From Nocardioides sp. cx-173 (GTDB lineage Bacteria; Actinomycetota; Actinomycetes; Propionibacteriales; Nocardioidaceae), in contig NZ_CP088262.1 of NCBI RefSeq assembly GCF_021117365.1, positions 2,792,501 through 2,856,500 of the forward strand: 64,000 nucleotides of DNA. The letters run 5' to 3'. Positions 23,559 to 32,128 of this stretch are shown here, in pieces; the first letter of the stretch is position 1; every line of letters starts with the position of its first letter. The position numbers were made by a program, and so were the translations under genes. Under the pieces are notes generated by a model. That model had not been told where the DNA came from and ran no database searches. It saw only the letters and a list, made by a program, of their open reading frames with translations.

Positions 23559-24512
23559 TCAGCCGCCTTGCACCAGCCGGTCCCCCAGCTCGGAGCGCAG
23601 GTAGAGCACCGCTCGACCGTGTCGCGCCGAGGTGAGGAGGCCCGCGGCGCGCAGGGCGCGCAGGTGCTGGTTGACCGCGCTCGTGGTGACGCCGAGCCGC
23701 ACCCCCAGTTCGGTGGAGGAGACCGGGGAGTCCAGCACCATGAGCAGCTGCGTGCGAGCGGTTCCGAGCACCTCGGCGAGCGCCGGCGGTCCCGCCACAC
23801 GGGCATCGGGCAGCCAGAGGGTGCCGACGCCGCGGGCGGCGTACATGACCTGGGGCGGCTGCTCGGCCGTGATCGGCGTGGACCCGCCTCGCGAGAAGAT
23901 GGAGGGCACCAGCGTGAGCCCCGCGCCCGTCCGGCGGTAGCCGCCTGGCCCGCTCGTCGAGACCTGGACCACGTTGTCGACCAGACGCACCCGCGCGCTG
24001 AGGTCGTCGAACATCGCCGCCAGCCCACGCTGCGCGATGACCCGTCCCCGATGGGCGACGTCCCCCTCGAGGACGGTCCTCATCCGCGGCCACCAGGGCT
24101 CGAAGCAGCTGTCCCAGAAGTCCCGCACCGCTCGCACCACGCGGGCAAGCACGCGGTCGATCCGTCCGGCCAGGACCGGAGGCAACGGGTCGTGGACCTC
24201 GAGCAGCTTGGCGCGCACCAGCCGACCGGGAAGCGCGGAGACCCTGGCCAGCTCGTCGTCGAAGCGGGTGAGCGGGGAGCTGGGCAGCGGGTGCAGGAAG
24301 TCCGGCGTCCACAGCCGATCGTTGGTCAGGGCGGTCAGCACCTCGGTGTCGAGTCCGCTCCGGACCGACTCGGTCATCCGCAGCCATGGCAGGTGCTGCG
24401 GATAGCGCCCCGGGTCCCGGAAGACCCTCAGTCCCAGCCCGAGCTCGTTGAGCGGTGAGATCGCGAAGCGGACGGCGCCGAGGTCCAGGCCCTCCAACTC
24501 GTACTCGATCAT
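23559..24512 (-). CDS. ArsR-type winged-HTH transcriptional regulator
   Basis: A 317-residue protein with a long N-terminal region (DUF5937-like arrangement) and a C-terminal ArsR winged HTH (ELGVRLGVTTSAVNQHLRALRAAGLLTSARHGRAVLY). The ATG at 24512 lies inside a perfect ATGTAGC/GCTACAT palindrome that is probably its own operator. It is divergent from an MFS efflux gene 57 bp away and likely controls it. The effector is unknown. Confidence 0.8.
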   Translation of the reverse strand: MIEYELEGLDLGAVRFAISPLNELGLGLRVFRDPGRYPQHLPWLRMTESVRSGLDTEVLTALTNDRLWTPDFLHPLPSSPLTRFDDELARVSALPGRLVRAKLLEVHDPLPPVLAGRIDRVLARVVRAVRDFWDSCFEPWWPRMRTVLEGDVAHRGRVIAQRGLAAMFDDLSARVRLVDNVVQVSTSGPGGYRRTGAGLTLVPSIFSRGGSTPITAEQPPQVMYAARGVGTLWLPDARVAGPPALAEVLGTARTQLLMVLDSPVSSTELGVRLGVTTSAVNQHLRALRAAGLLTSARHGRAVLYLRSELGDRLVQGG

Positions 24513-24529
24513 GTAGCCATACGCTACAT
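24511..24529. promoter_or_regulatory. palindromic operator over the regulator start codon
   Basis: ATGTAGC-CATAC-GCTACAT, a perfect 7-bp inverted repeat with a 5-bp centre. It spans the start codon of the ArsR-type gene and lies 41 bp before the divergent MFS gene, so one site could repress both. Confidence 0.6.
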
Positions 24530-24569
24530 CGGTGGCGCCGCACCTCGCCGACGTGGGACAACAGGGCAC

Positions 24570-25853
24570 GTGCTGAAGCGGACCCTCCTGCCCGATGACT
24601 CGGTCGCCCGCGCCCTGTCCCTGGCGACGATGGCAGCCTCCCTCTCCACGGGGCTCTTCTACAGCGTCAGCGCGCTCTACTTCACCACCGTCATCGGGCT
24701 CTCGGCCACCACCGTGGGGGCTGGCCTGACGATCGCGGGGGCCGCCGGGGTGGCGGGGTCGTACGGCGGGGGCCGGCTCGCCGACCGGTTCGGTCCCGAT
24801 CGGGTGCAGCAGGTCGCGACCGTCGTGCAGGCCCTGGCCATCCTCGCCTACGCCGCAGCCGACAGCGCCCTCTCGTTCGTGCTCGTCGCCTGCGCGGCCG
24901 TCGCGTCCCGCGCGGTGCAGGGCACGGCGAAGCAGACCTTGCTCGCGCGCTGGTTCACAGGTCCCGACCGGGTCCAGGTCCGCGCCCGGCTCCGGGTCGT
25001 GACCAACGTCTTCATCGGCCTCGGCACCGCGCTCGCCGCGGTCGCGCTGCTGGTCGGCACCGCCACGGCGTACCGCACCACCCTGGTCGTGGTGGGCGCG
25101 GGCACGCTGCTCGCGGCCGTGCCGCTCGGCGGTCTGCGGGGCCGGGTGGCCGGGCTCGCCGCAGCGCTGCGCCCGGTCCGGGGTCGGCACGCCGCCCCGG
25201 ACCTTCCACGCGGCCGCTCCCCGCTCAGGGACCGCACCTACCTCGCGACGACCGCGCTCACCTCGGTGATGGCGATGCAGTTCGGCCTCCAGAACGTCGG
25301 CGTCCCGCTCTGGGTCGCCCACCACACCGAGGCGCCGGACGTCATGGTCTCGGTGCTGCTCCTGCTCAACACCGTGCTGGTGGCGCTGCTGCAGGTGCGT
25401 GCCTCGCGCGGCACGCACGAGGTCGCCACCGCCGGACGCGCCGTACGCCGCGCAGGGCTCCTCCTGGCGCTGGCCTGCCTGCTACTGGCCGCCTCCGGCA
25501 CGGTCGGGGTCGTGGCGGCCGTCGTCCTGCTGCTCGTCGCCGAGGTGACCAGCACGATGGCCGAGATCCTCTCCGAGGCAGGCACCTGGGGATTGGCCTT
25601 CGAGCTGGCCGACCCGCTCAGCGCCGGCGCCTACCAGGGGGTGAGCCAGATGGGCTACTCGGTGGCTGGCATGGTCGCACCGCTGGTCATCACCGTCACC
25701 GCGATCGACCGCGGCACGCCGGGGTGGCTGTTCCTCGGGTCGGTGTTCGTCACCGCCGGCGTGCTCGTCGCCCTGGTCGCGGCGCGCGCGTCCCGAGCGA
25801 CGTTCGTCGCGCCCCCCGCGGGGGCGACCGCCGGGGCCTCAGCGCTCAGGTGA
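24570..25853 (+). CDS. MFS transporter, probable drug efflux
   Basis: A 427-residue membrane protein with about 12 transmembrane helices. The GGGRLADRFGPDRVQQ loop after helix 2 is the MFS A-like motif. The start is GTG 24570, with AGGG upstream. The divergent ArsR-type regulator suggests inducible efflux. Substrate unknown. Its last 8 bp overlap the convergent oxidoreductase gene. Confidence 0.85.
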   Translation: MLKRTLLPDDSVARALSLATMAASLSTGLFYSVSALYFTTVIGLSATTVGAGLTIAGAAGVAGSYGGGRLADRFGPDRVQQVATVVQALAILAYAAADSALSFVLVACAAVASRAVQGTAKQTLLARWFTGPDRVQVRARLRVVTNVFIGLGTALAAVALLVGTATAYRTTLVVVGAGTLLAAVPLGGLRGRVAGLAAALRPVRGRHAAPDLPRGRSPLRDRTYLATTALTSVMAMQFGLQNVGVPLWVAHHTEAPDVMVSVLLLLNTVLVALLQVRASRGTHEVATAGRAVRRAGLLLALACLLLAASGTVGVVAAVVLLLVAEVTSTMAEILSEAGTWGLAFELADPLSAGAYQGVSQMGYSVAGMVAPLVITVTAIDRGTPGWLFLGSVFVTAGVLVALVAARASRATFVAPPAGATAGASALR

Positions 25854-26814
25854 GGACGACGATCTTTCCTCCGGCGGTGTCGGACTCCATGACCCGATGC
25901 GCCTCCTGGATGTCGTCGATGCCGAAGACCCGCCCGATCGGGACGGCGACCTCACCGGCCGCGACGGCGTCCAGGAAGTCCTGCAGCACGGCCTCGGGGA
26001 GGTCGGTGGCGTCGCCGGTGTAGCCGGTCAGGCGCACGCCGCTCGGGATGTCCCCGGTCGGGTAGAAGTCGTGCAGGAGCCACTGGTTCGAGAGCATCCC
26101 CGACACACACACGGTGCCGTGCACGCGGGTGGCGCGCAGGCAGTCGAGGACGGTGGGCGTGCCGACGAGGTCGAGGGCGGCGTCCACGCCGCCCGGGACG
26201 ATCGCCCGCACCTCCTCGGCCAGCGGTCCCTCGTCGACCAGCACGTGGTCGGCCCCGAGCTCGCGCAGCCGCTCGGCGCTCGCCGGGTTGCGGGTCGTCG
26301 ACACGACCGAGAGCCCCCACCGCTTGGCGAGCACGGTCGCCGCCATGCCGACGCTCGAGGTGCCGCCGCGCACCAACAGCGTCTGCCCGGGCTGCACGTC
26401 GAGGCCCACGGTCAGGGACCCGTACGCCGTCTGCAGCATCTCGGGCACGGCACCGAGGGTCGACCACGGCAGGTCGCTCGCGAACGGGACCGCCTGACGC
26501 ACCGGCACGCAGGTGTACTCGGCGTAGCCGCCGTCGTACTGCCGGCCCATCCCGCCCATCATCACGGCCACCTGCCGGCCCTCCGCCAGCTCGCCACCGG
26601 GGCAGCTCACGACCTCGCCGGTCGCCTCGATGCCCAGGACCCGGGGGAAGGTGACACCTTCGGCCAAGCCCAGGCGGGTGTGCAGCTCGGATCGGTTGAG
26701 GCCGAACGCGCGCACGCGCACCAGCACCCAGCCGGGCGCCGGCACGGGCACCGGCAGCTCATGCAGCCGCAGCCCCTCGACCGGGCCCGGCGCGTCCAGC
26801 ACGACCGCCTTCAT
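25846..26814 (-). CDS. zinc-less quinone-oxidoreductase-type MDR protein
   Basis: A 322-residue medium-chain dehydrogenase/reductase. The GroES-like N-terminal domain (VLVRVRAFGLNRSELHTRLG, VLGIEATGEVV) precedes a Rossmann domain with the NADPH-binding LLVRGGTSSVGMAATVLAKR. The structural-zinc cysteines are absent, which points to the NADPH:quinone reductase branch. Its ATG overlaps the stop of the MarR gene (ATGA), so both are transcribed together and the enzyme probably detoxifies quinones or enals sensed by MarR. Confidence 0.85.
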   Translation of the reverse strand: MKAVVLDAPGPVEGLRLHELPVPVPAPGWVLVRVRAFGLNRSELHTRLGLAEGVTFPRVLGIEATGEVVSCPGGELAEGRQVAVMMGGMGRQYDGGYAEYTCVPVRQAVPFASDLPWSTLGAVPEMLQTAYGSLTVGLDVQPGQTLLVRGGTSSVGMAATVLAKRWGLSVVSTTRNPASAERLRELGADHVLVDEGPLAEEVRAIVPGGVDAALDLVGTPTVLDCLRATRVHGTVCVSGMLSNQWLLHDFYPTGDIPSGVRLTGYTGDATDLPEAVLQDFLDAVAAGEVAVPIGRVFGIDDIQEAHRVMESDTAGGKIVVLT

Positions 26815-27257
26815 GCGCCGACCTCCTCGGACTGGAGGGCGCGCAGGATCCGGTCGAGCTCGGCCAGATCCGCCGCCGGCAACCGCGCGCCCAGGCGCCG
26901 GCCCAGCTCGGCGCCGAGATCCGGGACCACGTCGCCGAGGAGCCGCCGTCCGGCCGCGGTCACCTCCAGGAGCGACGAGCGCCGGTCCTGCGGGTCGACG
27001 GTGCGCACCACGTGACCGGCTGCGACCAGCCGGTCCACCGCCTTGCTCGCTCCCCCGACGCTGATGTGCAGGGCGGACACGATGTCCTGCACCCGGCAGC
27101 CGTCGGTCTCCGCCACCACCTGCAGCACCGTCACGTGCGTGAGAGCGACGCCATGTCGCCGACGCACCCGCTGGTCCACCCCGTTCCACAGCTGCGTCTG
27201 CACCCGCACCAGCCGGGTGAACGTCGCGTACAGCCTCAGGTCGTCGCTCTCGCTCAT
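26811..27257 (-). CDS. MarR-family transcriptional regulator
   Basis: A 148-residue winged-HTH protein with the DNA-reading helix in VQDIVSALHISVGGASKAVDRLVAAGHV and the wing VDPQDRRSSLLEVTAAGRR. I choose the ATG at 27257 (MSESDDLR) because GAGG sits 5 nt upstream; a GTG at 27278 would add 7 residues. It probably represses itself and the coupled oxidoreductase through the palindrome at 27288-27299. Confidence 0.85.
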   Translation of the reverse strand: MSESDDLRLYATFTRLVRVQTQLWNGVDQRVRRRHGVALTHVTVLQVVAETDGCRVQDIVSALHISVGGASKAVDRLVAAGHVVRTVDPQDRRSSLLEVTAAGRRLLGDVVPDLGAELGRRLGARLPAADLAELDRILRALQSEEVGA

Positions 27258-27287
27258 GACGACCTCAAGCGTCGGCACCCGAGATAC

Positions 27288-27299
27288 ATTCCCTGGAAT
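27288..27299. promoter_or_regulatory. MarR-type operator candidate
   Basis: ATTCCCTGGAAT, an inverted repeat of ATTCC with a 2-bp centre, set in an AT-rich stretch 30-40 bp before the marR start. Size and position fit a MarR dimer site. Confidence 0.5.
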
Positions 27300-27343
27300 C
27301 TAAATCGCCGGCTGCCTGTTCGCCCGCGGGAGCGCCGGCCCCT

Positions 27344-27390
27344 CGGTGGTCGAGGTGCGAGGAGCGCCAGCGACGAGCCTCGAGACCCCC
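27344..27390 (+). repeat. REP-like interspersed palindromic repeat, copy 1
   Basis: CGGTGGTCGAGGTGCGAGGA... to ...CGAGCCTCGAGACCCCC. It shares the GGTGGT(C/T)GAGGTG start and GAGCCTCGA(A/G)ACCCC end with copies at 27417-27454 (opposite strand) and 58384-58422. Intergenic location and internal pairing are REP-like. Confidence 0.65.
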
Positions 27391-27416
27391 TGGTCGGCAA
27401 CCATCCACGCGTGGTC

Positions 27417-27454
27417 GGGTTTCGAGGCTCGCTGCGCTCGCACCTCAACCACCG
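27417..27454 (-). repeat. REP-like interspersed palindromic repeat, copy 2
   Basis: The minus strand starts CGGTGGTTGAGGTGCGAGCG and ends GAGCCTCGAAACCC. It is inverted relative to copy 1 and 26 bp from it, forming a back-to-back pair between marR and the LCP gene. Confidence 0.65.
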
Positions 27455-27477
27455 AAGCCGGCCGCTGCGCTCGGACC

Positions 27478-29034
27478 TCAGCCGCCGGAGCTGGCGCTGA
27501 CGGTCTCGTCCTCGGGGTGGTAGGCGCAGGCGTCCTCGGTGTCCTCGTCCGGCTTGTCGGCCTTCGGCGGCGTGGGCCCGCCGGGCTTGGGCTTCGGGTG
27601 CAGCGCGCGCTGGACGGTCTCGTGCAGGTAGTCGTAGTCGGGGTCGCCGGAGAAGAACTTCTCCGAGCTCTTGAACACCACCGACTTCACCTTCGCCTCC
27701 TTGACCTCGAGCGCGAGCTCAACGAACGCGGGCGCGATGTCCAGCGGGATGTCGGTGTAGACGACCTCCTTGCCGGCCTTCGCGAGGTCGAGGTAGCGGG
27801 TGAGCAGGGTGACGGGGTCGGCCGCCTCGACGATCGCGTCGACCATGCAGCGCTGCCGCTCCATCCGCTCGTAGTCGTCGGAGCCCCAGCGCCCGCGGGC
27901 GAACCACAGCGCGTGGTACCCGTCGAGGTGCTGGTCCGGGCCGGGCTCGAGGTAGCCGATGGGCGGGATCCCGGCGTCGGTGTTGCCCTCGATCGCGACC
28001 GGCTCGTTGATGTTGACCGTCACCCCGCCCATGGCGTCGACGACCTGCTTGAAGCCGGACAGGTTGGCGAGCAGGTAGTAGTCCACCCGCACGCCGAGGC
28101 TCCCCGCGACCGCCTGCTTGATCGCGTCGGCGCCCTCGTTGTCGCTCTTGCCGAGGACGCCTGGGTGACGCTCAGGGATCTGCCCGTAGACGGCGTTGAG
28201 CATATAGAAGCCCGCCTCGGACTCCGCGGTCCCGACGCCGTAGCCGTCCGGGTAGAGGTCGTGCAGGGGGCTGGACTCGGGGAACTGCGCGTACATCATG
28301 TTGCGCGGCAGGCTGAACATCACCGTCTTGCCGGTGCGGGTGTCCATGCTGACGAGGATCACGGTGTCGGTGCGGACGCCGGTGCGGCCCTCGCCGGCGT
28401 CGCCGCCCAGGAGCAGCACGTTGACCCGGCGGCGACCACCCCACGGGTCCTTCTCGCTGACGCCGCCAGGGCGCGTCGCGCTGGCGTTGCCGTCGAAGAC
28501 CGTCTTGACCAGGTCCGCCTGCGCCAAGGCGTAGCGCGACGCCATCGCGCCCGGGACCAGCACCGCGAGGCAGAGCAGCCCTACGGCGGTGTTGCCGACC
28601 GCGGTGTGCCAGCGCGGCCGCGTGCGCGGGCGCACCAGCCGGTAGGACGTCAGCACCACGAAGACCCACACCAGGACGCCTGCGGCCAGCAGGGCCGCGG
28701 CCAGCTTCAGCCGGGTCGGGTCGAACGCGAGGTCGATGGAGGTGCGGACGTCGCGGCCGAAGTACCACGCGACGCCGCCCAGCAGCGCGAGCCAGATGCC
28801 CAGCACGACGGCGCCCAGCGCCCTCCGGCCGGCGTAGAGGTAGCCAGAGCCTGGGAAGACGGCGCCCAGCAGCGTGAGCCCCAGGGTCCCCGGCAGCCCC
28901 GCCGTACGCCGCCGGCGCGGCCGCAGTGCCCGCGACCCGCCCTCGCGACGGCGGCGTCGCCACAGCGGCGGCCGGGCCGCGCGCTTGGCGCGTCGGACCC
29001 CACGGCGAGCGCCGGTGGCGGCCTGGTCAGACAT
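27478..29034 (-). CDS. LCP (LytR-CpsA-Psr) family cell-wall ligase
   Basis: A 518-residue protein. A very basic N-terminal tail precedes about three to four membrane helices (LGLTLLGAVFPGSGYLYAG, VVLGIWLALLGGVAWYF, LLAAGVLVWVFVVLTSY, VGLLCLAVLVPGAMA). The extracytoplasmic LCP domain has RTDTVILVSMD, FSLPRNMM, YYLLANLSGFKQVVDAMGG and ERMERQRCMV with the conserved Arg residues. LCP enzymes attach polymers such as arabinogalactan or teichoic acids to peptidoglycan. The C-terminus is acidic and low-complexity. The extra helices before the LCP domain are more than the usual single anchor. Confidence 0.88.
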   Translation of the reverse strand: MSDQAATGARRGVRRAKRAARPPLWRRRRREGGSRALRPRRRRTAGLPGTLGLTLLGAVFPGSGYLYAGRRALGAVVLGIWLALLGGVAWYFGRDVRTSIDLAFDPTRLKLAAALLAAGVLVWVFVVLTSYRLVRPRTRPRWHTAVGNTAVGLLCLAVLVPGAMASRYALAQADLVKTVFDGNASATRPGGVSEKDPWGGRRRVNVLLLGGDAGEGRTGVRTDTVILVSMDTRTGKTVMFSLPRNMMYAQFPESSPLHDLYPDGYGVGTAESEAGFYMLNAVYGQIPERHPGVLGKSDNEGADAIKQAVAGSLGVRVDYYLLANLSGFKQVVDAMGGVTVNINEPVAIEGNTDAGIPPIGYLEPGPDQHLDGYHALWFARGRWGSDDYERMERQRCMVDAIVEAADPVTLLTRYLDLAKAGKEVVYTDIPLDIAPAFVELALEVKEAKVKSVVFKSSEKFFSGDPDYDYLHETVQRALHPKPKPGGPTPPKADKPDEDTEDACAYHPEDETVSASSGG

Positions 29035-29156
29035 GTCGACCCCGTCGAGGAAGTGGTGTGAGGCGGCGCTCGCCACGAGCCGAGCGCACCGAAAATACCA
29101 TCGCGAGGTGCCCCGCACGGGTCTACACGGGCGCTCGCCGCTGGCATGCTCGACCT

Positions 29157-29903
29157 ATGAGCACTCCCCCGCCGCCCCTGGAGCCCGTCGACGAGACGTG
29201 GGACCGCGCGCTGTGCGTGGTTGCCCACCCCGACGACCTGGAGTTCGGGAGTGCCGCCGCCGTCGCTCGCTGGACCGGCCAGGGCAAGACGGTCGGCTAC
29301 TGCATGGTCACCAGCGGCGAGGCCGGGATCGACGGCCTCGAGCCCCGTGAGTGTCGCCGGGTCCGCGAGGCCGAGCAGATCTCCTCTGCGGCGCTCGTCG
29401 GCGTGCCCGAGGTGACCTTCCTCGGGCTGCCCGACGGCGTCCTCGAGTACGGCGTGGGCCTGCGGGAGGCCATCGCCCTGGAGGTCCGGCGCTTCCGCCC
29501 CGACATCGTCGTCACCGGCAACTTCCGCGAGACCTGGGGTGGGCGCAACCTCAACCAGGCCGACCACATCGCCGTCGGACGGGCGGTGGTGGACGCCGTG
29601 CGCGACGCCGGCAACCGCTGGGTCTTCCCCGACCAGCTGACCGCTGGGCTCGAGCCCTGGGGCGGGGTGCGCGAGGTCTGGGCCGCCGGCTCGCCACAGA
29701 GCACGCACGGCGTCGACACCACCGACACCTTCGACGCCGGTGTCGCGTCGCTGGAGGCGCACGCCGCCTACATCGACGGGCTCGGCTGGGAGCACTTCGA
29801 CCCCCGCGAGTTCCTGGAGGGCTTCGCCCGCCAGGCCGGTCAGCGGATGGGCGTGGCCCTCGCGGCGTCGTTCGAGGTGTTCCCGATGGGGTTCGGCGAG
29901 TAG
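29157..29903 (+). CDS. PIG-L family deacetylase
   Basis: A 248-residue zinc-dependent N-acetylglucosaminyl deacetylase-fold protein. Metal ligands are in VAHPDDLEFG and the later His in NQADHIAVGRA. The family includes MshB and Mca of mycothiol metabolism. Without the neighbours of either gene I leave the substrate open. It lies divergently from the LCP gene with 122 bp between starts. Confidence 0.88.
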   Translation: MSTPPPPLEPVDETWDRALCVVAHPDDLEFGSAAAVARWTGQGKTVGYCMVTSGEAGIDGLEPRECRRVREAEQISSAALVGVPEVTFLGLPDGVLEYGVGLREAIALEVRRFRPDIVVTGNFRETWGGRNLNQADHIAVGRAVVDAVRDAGNRWVFPDQLTAGLEPWGGVREVWAAGSPQSTHGVDTTDTFDAGVASLEAHAAYIDGLGWEHFDPREFLEGFARQAGQRMGVALAASFEVFPMGFGE

Positions 29904-29906
29904 CGG

Positions 29907-31385
29907 TCAGCCGAGCCGCCCGGTGAGCAGGGCGTGCCGGTCGGCGCTGGCCTCGTCGAGGCCCACGATGCGCGCGGTCTTGCCCTTGCGCTCGTACTTG
30001 GTCGTGATCGCGTCCAGCGTGGCGACGGTGGAGGCGTCCCAGATGTGGGCGCCGCTCAGGTCGATCACCACGTCCTCGGGGTCCTCGGCGTACTCGAACT
30101 GTGTGTAGAGGTCGTTGCTGGACGCGAAGAACAGGGCCCCGGTGACCCGGTAGACCGCGCGGGTGGTGCCGTCCGCCAGGACCCCCAGCTCGCGGTGGGT
30201 CTCGGTCACGTGGGCCACCCGGCGCGCGAAGAGCGTCATCGCGACCAGCACGCCGGCGATCACCCCGATCGCGAGGTTCTGCGTGACGACCACGACCACC
30301 ACGGTGGCCACCATGACCGTCGTCTCCGAGCGCGGCATCCGGCGCAGCGTCGAGGGACGGACGCTGTGCCAGTCGAAGGTCCCGACCGAGACCATGATCA
30401 TCACCGCGACCAGGGCGCCCATGGGGATGATCGCCACCACGTCGCCGAAGCCGACCACGAGGACGAGCAGGAAGACGCCCGCGAGGAAGGTGGAGATCCG
30501 GGTGCGGGCCCCCGAGACCTTCACGTTGATCATCGTCTGGCCGATCATCGCGCAGCCGCCCATGCCGCCGAAGCAGCCGGTGACGAGGTTGGCCACGCCC
30601 TGCCCCCACGCCTCGCGGGTCTTGTCCGAGTGGGTGTCGGTGACGTCGTCGACCAGCTTAGCCGTCAGCAGCGACTCCAGCAGCCCGACCAGCGCCATGC
30701 CCACGGCGTACGGCGCGATGATGCGCACGGTGTCCAGCGTGAGGGGGACGTCGGGAAGGAACAGGGCCGGCAGGCTGTCCGGCAGCTCCCCCTCGTCCCC
30801 GACGTCGGGCACCGACACGGCGGCCAGCACCGTGAAGCCGGTGAGGACCACGATCGCCACGAGCGGGGCGGGGACCACGGCGGTGACGCGCGGCAGCCCC
30901 ACGATGATCGCCAGACCCACGGCGATCATCGGGTAGACCAGGAGCGGCACGTCGACCACGTGCGGCACCTGCGCGAGGAGGACCAGGATCGCCAGGGAGT
31001 TGACGAAGCCGACCATCACCGAGCGCGGGATGAACCGCATCAGCCTCGCGACCCCGGCGAGGCCGAGCGCGACCTGGATCGCGCCGCCGAGCAGCACGGT
31101 GGCGATGAGGTAGTCGTAGCCGTGGTCACGCATCACCGGCGCCACCACCAGCGCGACCGCGCCCGTGGCGGCCGAGATCATTGCGGGGCGGCCGCCGAGG
31201 AAGGCGATCGTCACGGCCATCGTGAACGAGGCGAACAGCCCGACCCGCGGGTCGACCCCCGCGATGATCGAGAACGAGATCGCCTCGGGGATGAGCGCCA
31301 GTGCGACCACCAGCCCGGCGAGGACCTCGGTGCGCAGCAGCCGCGGCGACCGGAGGGCGCTGCGGACGGTGACGGGTGTGCTCAC
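29907..31385 (-). CDS. SulP-family anion transporter with STAS domain
   Basis: A 492-residue membrane protein. The N-terminal three quarters hold about 10-12 helices with the SulP segments ALIPEAISFSIIAGVDPRVGL and FGGMGGCAMIGQTMINVKVSG. The C-terminal STAS domain runs from about residue 395 (LFFASSNDLYTQ... DLSGAHIWDASTVATLD). The family carries sulfate, bicarbonate or other anions. GTG 31385 is chosen as the start; upstream sequence overlaps the tRNA-Asn. Confidence 0.88.
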   Translation of the reverse strand: MSTPVTVRSALRSPRLLRTEVLAGLVVALALIPEAISFSIIAGVDPRVGLFASFTMAVTIAFLGGRPAMISAATGAVALVVAPVMRDHGYDYLIATVLLGGAIQVALGLAGVARLMRFIPRSVMVGFVNSLAILVLLAQVPHVVDVPLLVYPMIAVGLAIIVGLPRVTAVVPAPLVAIVVLTGFTVLAAVSVPDVGDEGELPDSLPALFLPDVPLTLDTVRIIAPYAVGMALVGLLESLLTAKLVDDVTDTHSDKTREAWGQGVANLVTGCFGGMGGCAMIGQTMINVKVSGARTRISTFLAGVFLLVLVVGFGDVVAIIPMGALVAVMIMVSVGTFDWHSVRPSTLRRMPRSETTVMVATVVVVVVTQNLAIGVIAGVLVAMTLFARRVAHVTETHRELGVLADGTTRAVYRVTGALFFASSNDLYTQFEYAEDPEDVVIDLSGAHIWDASTVATLDAITTKYERKGKTARIVGLDEASADRHALLTGRLG

Positions 31386-31463
31386 GGGTGCCTTCGACGG
31401 TCGGTACGACGCGAAGCGGCCCGGCCGGCGAGCGCTGCTCGCGGGCCGGGCCGTCTCTCTGCG

Positions 31464-31536
31464 CTCCCCCGGTTGGACTCGAACCAACGACATCCTGATT
31501 AACAGTCAAGCGCTCTGCCAGCTGAGCTACAGGGGA
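31464..31536 (-). tRNA. tRNA-Asn (GUU)
   Basis: The minus strand gives acceptor TCCCCTG/CGGGGGA, D arm GCTCAGCTGGCAGAGC, anticodon loop CTGTTAA (anticodon GTT), T arm GTTGG/CCAAC and discriminator G73, as usual for tRNA-Asn. CCA is not encoded. Confidence 0.95.
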
Positions 31537-31627
31537 TCGCGCCGTCCGGCGATGGACAGCGCGGCAACTTTAGCAAGGGCGGCGACGGGGTCGAAATCGG
31601 GATCGGCACAGCGCCCTGCGGCGGCGA

Positions 31628-32128
31628 TCAGCCGAGGTGGACCTCGTCCGCGGCATCGGCCAGCGCTCGCTCGGACACCTCGCGGACCAGGGGGTCGTCG
31701 GGGTCGATACCGGCGTCGTACTCCAGGAGCCACGCGATCTCGCCACGGGAGTGCGGCGCCCGGCGCGCGATGACGCGCACGCCCTTGCGTCCGCGCACGG
31801 CGACGTGGCGCTGGAGCACGATGCTGGCTGTGACCCGCTCGCGCACGAGCTCCAGCAGGCGCCCCGGCTCGTCGAGGACGACCCGGTGGGTGGGCCGCTC
31901 CTGGCCCCAGGTCCCCACCTCGCTCACCCGAAGCACCGAGGTGTCGCGGTCCCACTCGGCGGCCTCGACGTCCTCCCACGGGATGCGGCGCTCCCCCAGG
32001 TAGAGCGCTTGACGGGTGCCGCCGACGGTCTGGCCGTCGGCGCCGACGGCCCAGGCGAGGAGCCGCTCCCCCGGCTCGACCGCCAGGTCGGGGGGCGATC
32101 CCCGCAGCCTCGATAGCCGCAGCCTCAT
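31628..32128 (-). CDS. hypothetical protein coupled to dnaG
   Basis: A 166-residue soluble protein of mixed strands (LLAWAVGADGQTVGGTRQALYLGERRIPWEDVEAAEWD is PH-like in pattern) and a helical C-terminus. Its ATG overlaps the dnaG stop (ATGA), so it is co-expressed with primase. No named family recognised; the N-terminal half might be a small membrane-association or PH-type domain. Confidence 0.7.
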   Translation of the reverse strand: MRLRLSRLRGSPPDLAVEPGERLLAWAVGADGQTVGGTRQALYLGERRIPWEDVEAAEWDRDTSVLRVSEVGTWGQERPTHRVVLDEPGRLLELVRERVTASIVLQRHVAVRGRKGVRVIARRAPHSRGEIAWLLEYDAGIDPDDPLVREVSERALADAADEVHLG

